From the NCBI RefSeq assembly GCF_910593845.1, contig NZ_CAJVAS010000027.1, positions 23,013-87,012 on the forward strand: DNA of 64,000 bases, in the 5' to 3' direction. A program made the position numbers and the translations under genes. Below are positions 26,194 to 35,100 of this stretch, piece by piece. Under the pieces are notes generated by a model. The model searched no databases. It was not told the DNA's origin and saw nothing but the letters and a program-made list of their open reading frames with translations. The DNA comes from Paenibacillus solanacearum. GTDB taxonomy: Bacteria > Bacillota > Bacilli > Paenibacillales > NBRC-103111. How positions within the stretch are numbered: the stretch's first letter is position 1; every line of letters begins with the position of its first letter.

Positions 26194-27195
26194 TCAGTCC
26201 CGCAAAGCGGCTTCGGCCAAATGGCCGAAATGCTGAATGTCGGCGATGTGGTCGAAATGATTTTTCCCGCCGAAGGTCCAGAGGCTGTTCGTCATGCGGA
26301 CGACGACCGCGCGATATTGCGGGATGACCGTGCAGGAGCAGCCCGACGCCCCGAGAATCTGGTACGTATGCTCCGGCAGGCGAGGGCCGATCTCGCTGTG
26401 CTCTGTGCGGGGATGCTGAACCCACCAGAACAGACCGAGCCGGGGCAAATGGTCCGGCAGCGACGGCGGGGTCTGGACGGTCACGGCCAGATCGATCGCT
26501 TCCTGCGGCACGACCTGTCTTCCTTCGAACATCCCGCGATTCAGGTGCAAATTCCCCCAGAGGGCGAGCTCGCGCGCGCTCACATACAAATTGCGGTCGC
26601 TGCCCTCATCCGACTCCAGCCGCAGCGTCGGGTAGGCGTCGGGAGCGGTAATGTCGCATACGAGCGTCTCTTTCCCCTCCGTCCGCCACTCCGTCTGCGT
26701 CAGGCGCAGCGGCCTCAGCACCCGTTCGGCAATGATGTCGGCAACCGTTCTGCCGGTTGCCTGCTTAATAACGGCGGCGACAATTTCCGGCTTTTTTCCT
26801 TCGAGTGCCGTACCTGAGGGGAATCTGCGTACCGCCTGCGTCCCTTTGAATTGCAATCCGGTGGTGCGCGTCAGGAGATGCCGCAAGGTGGTATCGCCGA
26901 GCACGTCTTGGTCCGCGTCCGGCATGTATTGGCTCAGACGGTCATCCAGGCTTCCAATCAAGCCGTCATGGATAGCGATAGCAGCAGCCAGACCGACGTA
27001 GGTCACTCTCGTGGAATAGACGTTAAACTGCGAGGTCTCCCCGGTTTTCCTCGCTCCTTTATGGAAATGATGATGCCCCGCATACCATTCGTGAACGATG
27101 TTGTCGTCTTTTATAATACATAGCGCGGCGGCAGATGCGGCAATGCGTTGCCGGACCTGCTCGGTATATTCGGTTAAGGCGCTAAAACGGCTCAC
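26194..27195 (-). CDS. Serine-hydrolase (beta-lactamase-like) family protein with missing catalytic residues
   Basis: About 333 residues of the beta-lactamase/EstB/PBP4* fold (Beta-lactamase domain, Pfam PF00144 type). GTG 27195 follows GGAAGGAA well; ATG 27219 would add eight residues. Conserved landmarks are present (LRHLLTRTTGLQFKGTQAVRRFPSGT, LRPLRLTQTEWR, GLFWWVQHP, YQILGASGCSCTVIPQYRAVVVRM). At the SxxK position the sequence is YSTRVTYVG, so the catalytic Lys is Val, and where YxN is expected it reads TALEGKKPEIV, so the Tyr is also absent. The reading frame is intact. It is either a non-catalytic member or a decayed enzyme. Confidence 0.78.
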   Translation of the reverse strand: MSRFSALTEYTEQVRQRIAASAAALCIIKDDNIVHEWYAGHHHFHKGARKTGETSQFNVYSTRVTYVGLAAAIAIHDGLIGSLDDRLSQYMPDADQDVLGDTTLRHLLTRTTGLQFKGTQAVRRFPSGTALEGKKPEIVAAVIKQATGRTVADIIAERVLRPLRLTQTEWRTEGKETLVCDITAPDAYPTLRLESDEGSDRNLYVSARELALWGNLHLNRGMFEGRQVVPQEAIDLAVTVQTPPSLPDHLPRLGLFWWVQHPRTEHSEIGPRLPEHTYQILGASGCSCTVIPQYRAVVVRMTNSLWTFGGKNHFDHIADIQHFGHLAEAALRD

Positions 27196-27434
27196 GCGGC
27201 TTCCTTCCCTTCTTCGCAATCATATGGAACATGAGTTCGCTTTCATTGTACATTACATTTCCTCATTTTGGAATATAAAATGATAGGCGGCACAAGCGGT
27301 ACGGCGCGAAACAGCGAAAAGGATAGCGCTTTCTTGAATTCTCCGAATTCCGTCGATTTTTCCCGTTTCGGCTCTCGTCATCGCGTACATTATCGGTTAT
27401 AGTGGGATTAAACGTTCTGAAACCGGAGTGCGTT

Positions 27435-29180
27435 ATGAATCTCATTACCAAAGTGATCCTGTTGATTTTCTTCCTGATCGCCCCGATTTTCGTCATCTAT
27501 TTATACTCGAATCAGCAAAGCACGCAAGTCGTTGAGGAACAGATCAACATCGCCAACCAGAACCGGGTGTCTCATTTTTTGAACGCCATTGAGGATACGA
27601 TGGAGCAGGTGTCCGTCTATGCGAATATCGTCACGAAGGACCCGGACTTCGTCGAGCTGGCAGCTGGGGTCGTACCGGAGAACGGGTACGATTATTCGCT
27701 CATGATCGGAACGATCGAGCGCAAGCTGGGGCTGTTCAGCTTGTCCACTTCATGGATGAACCGCATCAGCGTCTATTTTCCCGCCTTGGAGCTCGCGGTT
27801 TCCTCCCAGACCCCCATTGCCTATCACAAGGAGGAGCTGGCCGGCCAGCTGCGCCAGGGAACGGGCTGGACGCTGCGGAACGTGCAGGTCAGCGGCATAG
27901 CCCGGCGCGTGTTTACCCGTTATTTCGTAGGGCCGTCCGCCGCCACCGCCGCCGATCTGAGCAAGTCCTCGATCATCGTCGAGGTCGACCTGATGGAAGA
28001 CAATATTACGCAGCTGCTCGACAGCTTCAAGACCAAGGGCAATAACGACCCGTTCTTCTACAAGGCATCGGGGGAATATGTGCTGAATTCCTCGTCCGAC
28101 GAACCGATGGTACGGGAAATCATCCAGTCGAGCGCGGCCGGCTTGGACGGGCCGAATCCCAGACAGAGCGTCGTCCGGCTTCACGGCAAACAGTACCTCA
28201 TCTACGCGCTGACCTCGGACAAATTGGGGTGGACGCTCGTCGACTATGTGCCGCTCGAAGATATCCTTGCCCCGGTGACCCGGAGCAAGCATCTGTTTTA
28301 TTTGACCTCCGGTCTGCTGCTGCTGTTCGGCGTCATTGCCGCCTTTCTCCTGTATGTTCATGTGCAGGTGCCGATCCGTTCGCTTGCGCAAAGCGCATTC
28401 CAAATTAAAAAGGGCGAGTTGTCCACCCGAATCACCGCCAAGCAAAATCGCGATTTTCAGCTGCTCGTAACGCAGTTTAACGAAATGGCCGCACAAATTC
28501 AGCATTTGATCGAGAAAGTGTATTTGAGCGACATTCGCGCGAAGGAAGCGTCGATGAAGCAGCTTCAATCCCAGATCAACCCGCATTTTCTGTACAACAG
28601 CCTCGCATTCATCGTCAGCATGGCCAAGATGGAGCGGACGCAGCCGATCGTCTCCATGGCGCACAGTTTGGCCGACTACTACAGGTATACGACGCGCAAC
28701 GACCGGATGATCACGACCGTCCGCGACGAGCTTGCATTCGTGACGTCGTACGCGGAAGTCATGAACTGGCAGCTGGGCAAGATCCGCTGCGAAACGCAGA
28801 TGCCGGAACCGCTGCTGCACGAGACGATCCCGCGGCTGTTGATCCAGCCGATTGTGGAGAATGCGATCGTACACGGCCTTGAGCCCAAGCCGGAAGACGG
28901 AATCATTCGCATCAGCGGAGAAGAAGAACAGGGCTGGCGCCGCATCATCGTCGAGGACGACGGGGTCGGGATGTCGCCTTCCGAGCTGGAAACGCTGCGG
29001 GAACGGCTTGAGAGGCCTGAGCTTCCCCCGCGCAGCTGCGGGCTGTGGAACGTGCATATGCGGCTGCGCTACCATTTTGGCGAAGGCGCGGGCATGATCG
29101 TCGAGTCGGCCGACTCGGGAGGGCTGCGGGTTACGCTGCAGTGGTTGAAGCGGGAGGCGCCCGTTCATGGACAGGAATAA
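27435..29180 (+). CDS. YesM-type membrane sensor histidine kinase
   Basis: 581 residues from ATG 27435. Membrane helix 1 (about 3-24), an extracellular dCache-like sensor domain (about 25-285), helix 2 (about 288-309), HAMP (about 310-365), the His_kinase domain with phosphoacceptor His about 385 in QINPHFLYNSLAF, and HATPase_c (N box LIQPIVENAIVHGLEP, G box EDDGVGMS, GLWNVHMRLRYHFG). YesM kinases normally pair with a YesN (receiver plus AraC) regulator and control sugar uptake or polysaccharide use. Here the next gene, 19 bp on, encodes a receiver joined to a second kinase instead. Confidence 0.9.
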   Translation: MNLITKVILLIFFLIAPIFVIYLYSNQQSTQVVEEQINIANQNRVSHFLNAIEDTMEQVSVYANIVTKDPDFVELAAGVVPENGYDYSLMIGTIERKLGLFSLSTSWMNRISVYFPALELAVSSQTPIAYHKEELAGQLRQGTGWTLRNVQVSGIARRVFTRYFVGPSAATAADLSKSSIIVEVDLMEDNITQLLDSFKTKGNNDPFFYKASGEYVLNSSSDEPMVREIIQSSAAGLDGPNPRQSVVRLHGKQYLIYALTSDKLGWTLVDYVPLEDILAPVTRSKHLFYLTSGLLLLFGVIAAFLLYVHVQVPIRSLAQSAFQIKKGELSTRITAKQNRDFQLLVTQFNEMAAQIQHLIEKVYLSDIRAKEASMKQLQSQINPHFLYNSLAFIVSMAKMERTQPIVSMAHSLADYYRYTTRNDRMITTVRDELAFVTSYAEVMNWQLGKIRCETQMPEPLLHETIPRLLIQPIVENAIVHGLEPKPEDGIIRISGEEEQGWRRIIVEDDGVGMSPSELETLRERLERPELPPRSCGLWNVHMRLRYHFGEGAGMIVESADSGGLRVTLQWLKREAPVHGQE

Positions 29181-29199
29181 AGGAGGATCGGAGAAACGT

Positions 29200-30309
29200 A
29201 TGTTCTCGATATTGATCGCGGATGACCATAAGCACTTGGTAGAGAGCCTGGCGACGACCACGCCCTGGGAGCAATACGAGGTGACCCGCATTTATAAAGC
29301 GTATTCCGGGACGGACGCCTTGAAGCTGATCGAGCAGCATGACATCGATATCTTATTGACGGATATTCGAATGCCGGGCATGTCCGGGCTCGATCTCATC
29401 GAGCAGGCAAAAGCGCGGCATGCGGACATCGAGTGCATCCTGATTACCGGCTATGCCGAATTCGAATACGCGAAGCGGGCGATCGAGCTGCAGGCGGTCG
29501 ATTATTTGATGAAGCCGGTGCGGGACGAGGCGCTGGCCGTCTCGCTGGACCGGATCGTGCAGCGCCGCCGGGCGCAGCTGGCGAAGAAGCGGGAGCTGGA
29601 GCAAGCCGATGCGGAGCTGCGCACGATGCTGGAGCAGATGCAAGCGGACCTGCTGGTGGAAAAAGCGCTCGCCGAATCGTCCATGCGGGAGGAGCGCAGC
29701 CGGATTGCGGCCGATATTCACGATCTGGTCGGACATACGCTGACGACCACGCTCGTGCAGATCGAAGCGGCCAAACGACTGCTGGTTCATAACGAGCAGG
29801 AGGGGCTTAAGCGGCTTGCGTTTTCGCAGGAGCTCGTGCGCAAAAGCCTGGATGATATCCGGGAAGCCGTATGGAAAATCAAGTCGGCCGACACCGGAAC
29901 GGAGACCGATCTGAAGCATGCGCTGCTTCATCTGATCCGGGCGACGGAGAAAGCGGCTGACGTCAGCATCGCCAGCCGCATCGAAGCACTGCCACCGACA
30001 GACCCGCCGCGCAGCAAGGCGATTTGCCATGCGCTCCAGGAGGGACTGACGAACGGGATTCGCCACGGCGGCGCTGCCCGGTTTGAGTTCGAGCTGTATC
30101 CGGATGCAGGCGGCGGGCTGCACTTTATGTTATGGAACGACGGCGCGCCGTACAGCGCGGACCGCCCGGGCTTCGGTATGAAGGCGATGGAGGAGCGGGT
30201 GCGCAAGCTGGGCGGCACGCTGCAGATCGCCTCGACCGATACGCCACCGGGGACACGGCTGATGCTGTGGCTGCCGCCCGGCCAGCGGAAGGAAGCGGTC
30301 CGGACATGA
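29200..30309 (+). CDS. Receiver-HisKA_3 kinase fusion protein
   Basis: 369 residues from ATG 29200 (GGAG spaced 7 nt; ATG 29167 overlaps the kinase upstream). Residues about 1-120 are a response-regulator receiver: DDHK acidic pair, phosphoacceptor Asp in ILLTDIRMPGMSG, and Lys in YLMKPV. A coiled linker leads to a DesK/NarX-type kinase: phosphoacceptor His in RSRIAADIHDLVGHTLT (about 180) and a HATPase with GLTNGIRHGGA, WNDGAPYS and GFGMKAMEERVRKLGG. No DNA-binding domain is present. It is suited to take phosphate or a signal from the YesM-type kinase and pass it to a NarL-type regulator, such as the one at 36154-36813. This architecture is unusual. Confidence 0.88.
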   Translation: MFSILIADDHKHLVESLATTTPWEQYEVTRIYKAYSGTDALKLIEQHDIDILLTDIRMPGMSGLDLIEQAKARHADIECILITGYAEFEYAKRAIELQAVDYLMKPVRDEALAVSLDRIVQRRRAQLAKKRELEQADAELRTMLEQMQADLLVEKALAESSMREERSRIAADIHDLVGHTLTTTLVQIEAAKRLLVHNEQEGLKRLAFSQELVRKSLDDIREAVWKIKSADTGTETDLKHALLHLIRATEKAADVSIASRIEALPPTDPPRSKAICHALQEGLTNGIRHGGAARFEFELYPDAGGGLHFMLWNDGAPYSADRPGFGMKAMEERVRKLGGTLQIASTDTPPGTRLMLWLPPGQRKEAVRT

Positions 30310-32024
30310 GGCATAGACCGATCCGGGCGGGAGCGGCAGCGCTGGCTTTGTGTCTGCTCGCCGCCGGCTGCAAGGAAGAACGTCCGGCGGCGAGCAGGGA
30401 GCCGCAGCCGGCGGCCGCAGGCGTGGACGTGCGAAGCGGGCAGGAGAAGCTTGATCCGCCGGTCGTTATCACGACGGCCAAGGCGCTTCGCGATTCCGAT
30501 ACGCTCAAGAACGGCGACACGATCGACAACAACCCGATTACCCGTTGGGCCAAAGACCGGCTCGGCATTATTCAGCAGAACAAATGGATTGTGGCGGACC
30601 AGAACGAAGCGCTGGCCACCAAGATCCGGCTTGCGCTCAGCGGCGGAGACGAGCTGCCGGACGTGCTGTTCGTGACGAACCACGATTTGCCGGATCTGCT
30701 GGAGGAGATGGTCGACTCCGGCAAAATTATGGATATCGGCGAAGCTTTCGAGCGCTATGCGACGCCGCGGGTCAAGGAAGCGTACGAGAAAAATCCCGAC
30801 GTCTGGAAGACGGTGACCTATAACGGGAAGCGGTGGGGGCTGCCGCAAATTTCCGATGGGAAAGTCGGGGACCCCATCATGTGGATTCGTCAAGACTGGC
30901 TCGACAAGCTGGGCTTGAACGCCCCGGCGACGCTCGAGGAGCTGGAGGCGGTCATGGACGCGTTCACGAACGGCGATCCTGACGGTAACGGGATGAACGA
31001 TACGGTTGCGCTCGCATTCGCCGGCAAAAACAGCCTCAACGCGTGGATGGGGAACGTCAGCTTCCTGTACGGCGCTTACGGCAATCAGCCGTATCAATGG
31101 AACCGGATGAGTGACGGCTCGCTCGCCTATGGTTCGGTCCAGCCCGAAATCAAAACCGCCCTGCGCCGGCTGAGCGATTGGTACGGCAAAGGATACATCG
31201 ATAAAGACTTCGGTCTGCACGACGAGCAGCAGGCGGCGGCGATGTTCGTGAAGGGGCATGCCGGCATCATTGCCGGACCGGGCTGGATGGGCGGCTGGCC
31301 GCTCGACGATACGCCGCGGCAAGTGCCGGGCGCGGTCGTAAAGCCCCTGCCTTTCCCGGCGGGGCCGGATGGCAGAATCGGCAGAATGGGCACCAAGCTG
31401 TCCTACGGCAGCTATATATTCCGCAGCGGCTTCAGCCGCATGGACGCCATCTTCTTGTATTGGGATAAAGTATACGGGGCGCTGACGGAAGATCCGAACT
31501 CGGATTTCGTCCACGGATATGCGGAAGGTTACGACTATATCATGAAGGACGGCGAGCCGGTTTACGACTTCACGGGAGCCGATACGGGCATCGCCAACTT
31601 TTTGATGGTGGCGCCGGGGAGCGCGCCGCCGAACGTCATTCAGGGCGACAGCATCGAGCGCCGGGTGTTCCAGGGGCAGGTCAAGTCGCCGTACGAAAAA
31701 AAGCTCGCTTCGACGTATTCCCGCACGTATCTGGAAGGGCTGCTCGTCAGCGACATACAGGCGGCCTATGCGCAAAAGGATGAATATGTCGGGCCGAATA
31801 CCGGGGCGATGAAGAGCAAATGGCCGCTGCTGAAAAAGCTGGAGAAGGAAGCTTTCCTGAAGATCGTCTACGGCAAGGAGCCCGCCGATACGTTCGACGC
31901 CTTCGTCAAGCAGTGGCACAAGGCAGGCGGGGATGTCGTGACGGAGGAAGTCAACCGCTGGTACAAGGAAACGGAGAGGAAGGGGGAGCCGCCGCACCGG
32001 GAAGGTCCGACACTCGCCCCATGA
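30306..32024 (+). CDS. Extracellular solute-binding lipoprotein (LplA/YtcQ-like), orphan
   Basis: 572 residues. The start ATG overlaps the stop of the preceding kinase fusion gene by four bases (ATGA), so the genes are coupled. Lipoprotein signal LLAAGC (Cys about 22), then a family-1 type binding protein of the LplA/YtcQ class (VADQNEALATKIRLALSGGDELPDVLFVTNHDLPDLLEEM; WGLPQISDGKVGDPIMWIRQDWLDKLGL). Such proteins usually feed LplB/LplC permeases; none is nearby. Its coupling to two kinase genes suggests it presents a ligand to the sensor rather than to a transporter, although a distant permease could be used. Confidence 0.88.
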   Translation: MRHRPIRAGAAALALCLLAAGCKEERPAASREPQPAAAGVDVRSGQEKLDPPVVITTAKALRDSDTLKNGDTIDNNPITRWAKDRLGIIQQNKWIVADQNEALATKIRLALSGGDELPDVLFVTNHDLPDLLEEMVDSGKIMDIGEAFERYATPRVKEAYEKNPDVWKTVTYNGKRWGLPQISDGKVGDPIMWIRQDWLDKLGLNAPATLEELEAVMDAFTNGDPDGNGMNDTVALAFAGKNSLNAWMGNVSFLYGAYGNQPYQWNRMSDGSLAYGSVQPEIKTALRRLSDWYGKGYIDKDFGLHDEQQAAAMFVKGHAGIIAGPGWMGGWPLDDTPRQVPGAVVKPLPFPAGPDGRIGRMGTKLSYGSYIFRSGFSRMDAIFLYWDKVYGALTEDPNSDFVHGYAEGYDYIMKDGEPVYDFTGADTGIANFLMVAPGSAPPNVIQGDSIERRVFQGQVKSPYEKKLASTYSRTYLEGLLVSDIQAAYAQKDEYVGPNTGAMKSKWPLLKKLEKEAFLKIVYGKEPADTFDAFVKQWHKAGGDVVTEEVNRWYKETERKGEPPHREGPTLAP

Positions 32025-32030
32025 CAAAAG

Positions 32031-32068
32031 ACAGCCTGCAGACGCTTAAGGTCGGCAGGCTGTTTTTG
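32031..32068 (+). terminator. Intrinsic terminator of the kinase-binding protein operon
   Basis: ACAGCCTGC (32031-32039) / GCAGGCTGT (32055-32063) followed by TTTT. Confidence 0.88.
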
Positions 32069-32169
32069 CTATCATCTGTTTGGCGAAGGACTGTACTCAT
32101 TCGCCGTCTCCGGCCATATGCCATTGGCGGCCGCTTTGCTGCGATTCACCAAACGGAGGCTTGCTTGTG

Positions 32170-35100
32170 CTACCGCTTGCTCACGATAAGCGTAGCCGAT
32201 CGCGGCGGCAGCTTGACGGACAGACCGTTCTGCGTGCCTTGGACGTGCTGCTCGAATTTCAGACGCTGCCTGCCGTCGAAGCGGTACAGCTCGTGGCTGC
32301 CGGACAGGTCGCCGTTCGAGGCGATTTCCGCGACGCGTGGAGCGGCGTCTTTATTGAACAGCAGCGTATAGACGGTTCCGCCTGCGGCTTGCACGGTATA
32401 GGCGCCTACCGCGTCGAGGTTGGAACTGACCGTTTGCACCATGTCGCCTTCAATGCGGCTGCCTTTGCCATCGTAGTTCACGTACAGCTTGAATGCGTCC
32501 TCCAGCGGCGTGTTTGCCGGCAATCCGCCCCAGCGGGTCGCCACGTCGACGCCTTCGCGGGCGAACAGAGCGAGCGCTTCCGCCTGCGCCAGTCCGCTGC
32601 CGATCCCGCCGCCGTCGCCGAAGTTGTATTCGGTGATCGCGAGCCGCATTCCCGGCGCGTTTTGGTCGATCAGCTCTCTCATCCGCGGGATGAGCCGCAC
32701 CGGCTCCTGAATCCACGAGGACGGGTCCTGGAATGTAGGATCGTACAGCGACTTGAGCGATTTCATTCTGCGTTTGTACGTCTCGGTCGATTCGTCGTTG
32801 GAGAAGGCGATGCCGCCCTCTGCCGGGTAATAGTGAATATCGAGCACGTCGACAAGGCGCTGGCCCGTCTTGCGCTCATAATCGCTGACCTGCTGCAAGT
32901 ACCACTCGAGGAATGGCTTGTCGCCATGCGCCCTCATGTCGTCCCCCGGGTAGCAGCCGTCTTTGCCCGAGTAGAAATATTCGCACCAGCCCCATGACAC
33001 CGGACCGAAGATTTGCGCTTGCGGGTCTTTGGCCTTGATCACTTTCGCGTAATCCTGCGTATACTTCCAAATCTCGTCGTAGGTCGTCATCTCCGGATGG
33101 ACGTCCCAGTGCGCGTGACCCCATAGCGCAGGCTCGTTATCGAGCGCGTAATAGCGGACGGCGGAACCGAATCGGCTCTTCAGGTGATCGACCCAGCGGC
33201 CGATAAATTCCGGCCCGACCCGTTTGGACGTGTCTTCCGGATCGTTGCCGGTCACGTATTCGCCGCTCTTTAATTTGCCGTTCCCCGCGTCCTTGCGGCA
33301 CCAAGCCTCGCCCCAATCGCATTCGTTGCCGGCTTGCGCGCCGTACTTCTCGATGGAGAAGCTCCAGGAGACGTCGCGGCTTTTCGGCGTCCAGCCGATC
33401 GTCGGCATCTGCAGCAGCACTTTCGTCTGATCGGCGATCGACTGCGCGATGAACCGGTCGGACAGCGAGCCGTTAGGCAGCTGCGACGGATCGGGCGTGC
33501 CGTTCGTCAAGTTGAGGAAGTACCAGTCGCCGCCGCGGTTGGTGACGTCCAGCTCCCAGTTGTAGCGGGTCATTTGATTGCCGCCCCAGCGCTTGATCGG
33601 AAATTTCATCTGCGATGCGTTCTCGGCTGGCATTTCCTCGAAATTCACGCCGAATATTTCCTGGCTGACCGCACGGCGGGCGCTGTTCATATCGACCTGC
33701 ACGGCCACCTTCGGCAGCTCGGGCTCAGGCAGCGGCACCGGATTCGTATTGCGCAGCAGCGCAATATCGTCGATGAAGATTTCACCCTGATCCTGCTCAC
33801 CCCAAGCCTGCAAGCCGACGCCGTCGAACGTTTCGCTGCTGATGCCGATATCGGCGAGCTTTACCGTCACCTGCGTCCATGCGCCGGCCGGCAGTCCTTC
33901 CGCAGGTAGGAGCGGGGCAAGGTCGTAATCTCCGACAACGCTGCGGTCGCTTAGCAGCAGCAGCTTGAGCTTCTGCTTGCCGCTTGTGCCGCCATGCAGC
34001 CACAGCTGCACGCCGTATAACTCGGACAGCTCGTAAGGCCGGTTGTTATTGTGCAGCCAGATGCCTTCGTAGCCCCGGGCCCGGAACGAGATCGATTGCT
34101 TTCCTTGATGGGCCTGCTTCGTGCTGTGCATATCGCGCGTGCCCCAGCTCCAGTCGGAGAACTCGGCAGCGGGCCCTTCGTCATAGACGCGGACAGGCGT
34201 TACGCCGGTGACCTGGACATAGGCCGATACGTGCTTGCCGCCGAGTTCGGCAGTAACTTTGGCGATGCCTTGCTGCTGGGCCGTCACGACGCCGCGCTCG
34301 ACCGTCGCAATGCCCGGATCGCTGGTGGTCCACTTGGCTTCCGCCTGCACCGCTTTGGAGGTGCTGTCGGAATAATTGGCCGTCAGCTCCAGTGCGCCTT
34401 TATCGCCGGGGAGCAAAATCGACTCGTACTTGTCGAGCAGCAGCTCCAGCAAGGTCGGAGGCGCGATATATTTCTCCAGCAGGTGCACGTCGTCGATATA
34501 GACGGGCGGCTGCGAGCCGGCGGTCGCCCCGCGGATCAGGATGCCGTCGAAGATGCCGCCGGGCAAATTCAGCTCCGGCAGAGAGACATAGGCTCTAGCC
34601 CATGCGCCCGCCGGGATAGCCCCTCCGTACGTAATGTCGGACACGCTGACGGTTGCGACGGACACGCCCCCGGAATTGAAGCTCAGATTCAACTGCTGCC
34701 CGCCCTGCGCGCCGCCGTGAATCCAGAACTCGAGCCGGTCGTGATCCTTGACCAGCACCGCGCCGTCGCCTTTGTATAAGTACAGCCCGCCTTCTCCGCT
34801 CGGGTCCATCTGAATGGCTTTCGCCCCGGTATGAACCGTTCCGCCATGGGCCACATCATGCTGCGCCCAGCTGTAATCCTGGAACGGGGACTGCAGCTTG
34901 TCGTCATAGACGACGATGCCTTTCACTTCGGGAAGCGGCTCCTGTCCGGGCGGCTGCTGTGGGCCCGGGTCGGCGGAACGCACTGTGACGCTGACTGTAT
35001 CCGAGAAGCCCTGGTAGGTCGCGCTCACCACGGAGGCGCCCGCGCCGACGGCGCGCAGCGCCCCGCCCGGTTCCACGGTCACAGCTTGCGGGTTACTCGA

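Noticed and set aside
30132..30305. N-terminal extension of the binding lipoprotein
   Set aside because: The extra 58 residues overlap the kinase gene and precede the lipoprotein signal; ATG 30306 with ATGA overlap is the natural start.
29928..32027. 699-codon open frame on the minus strand
   Set aside because: It lies antisense to the kinase fusion and the binding lipoprotein; its composition is Arg/His/Pro-rich without motifs, whereas the + strand genes have clear domains.
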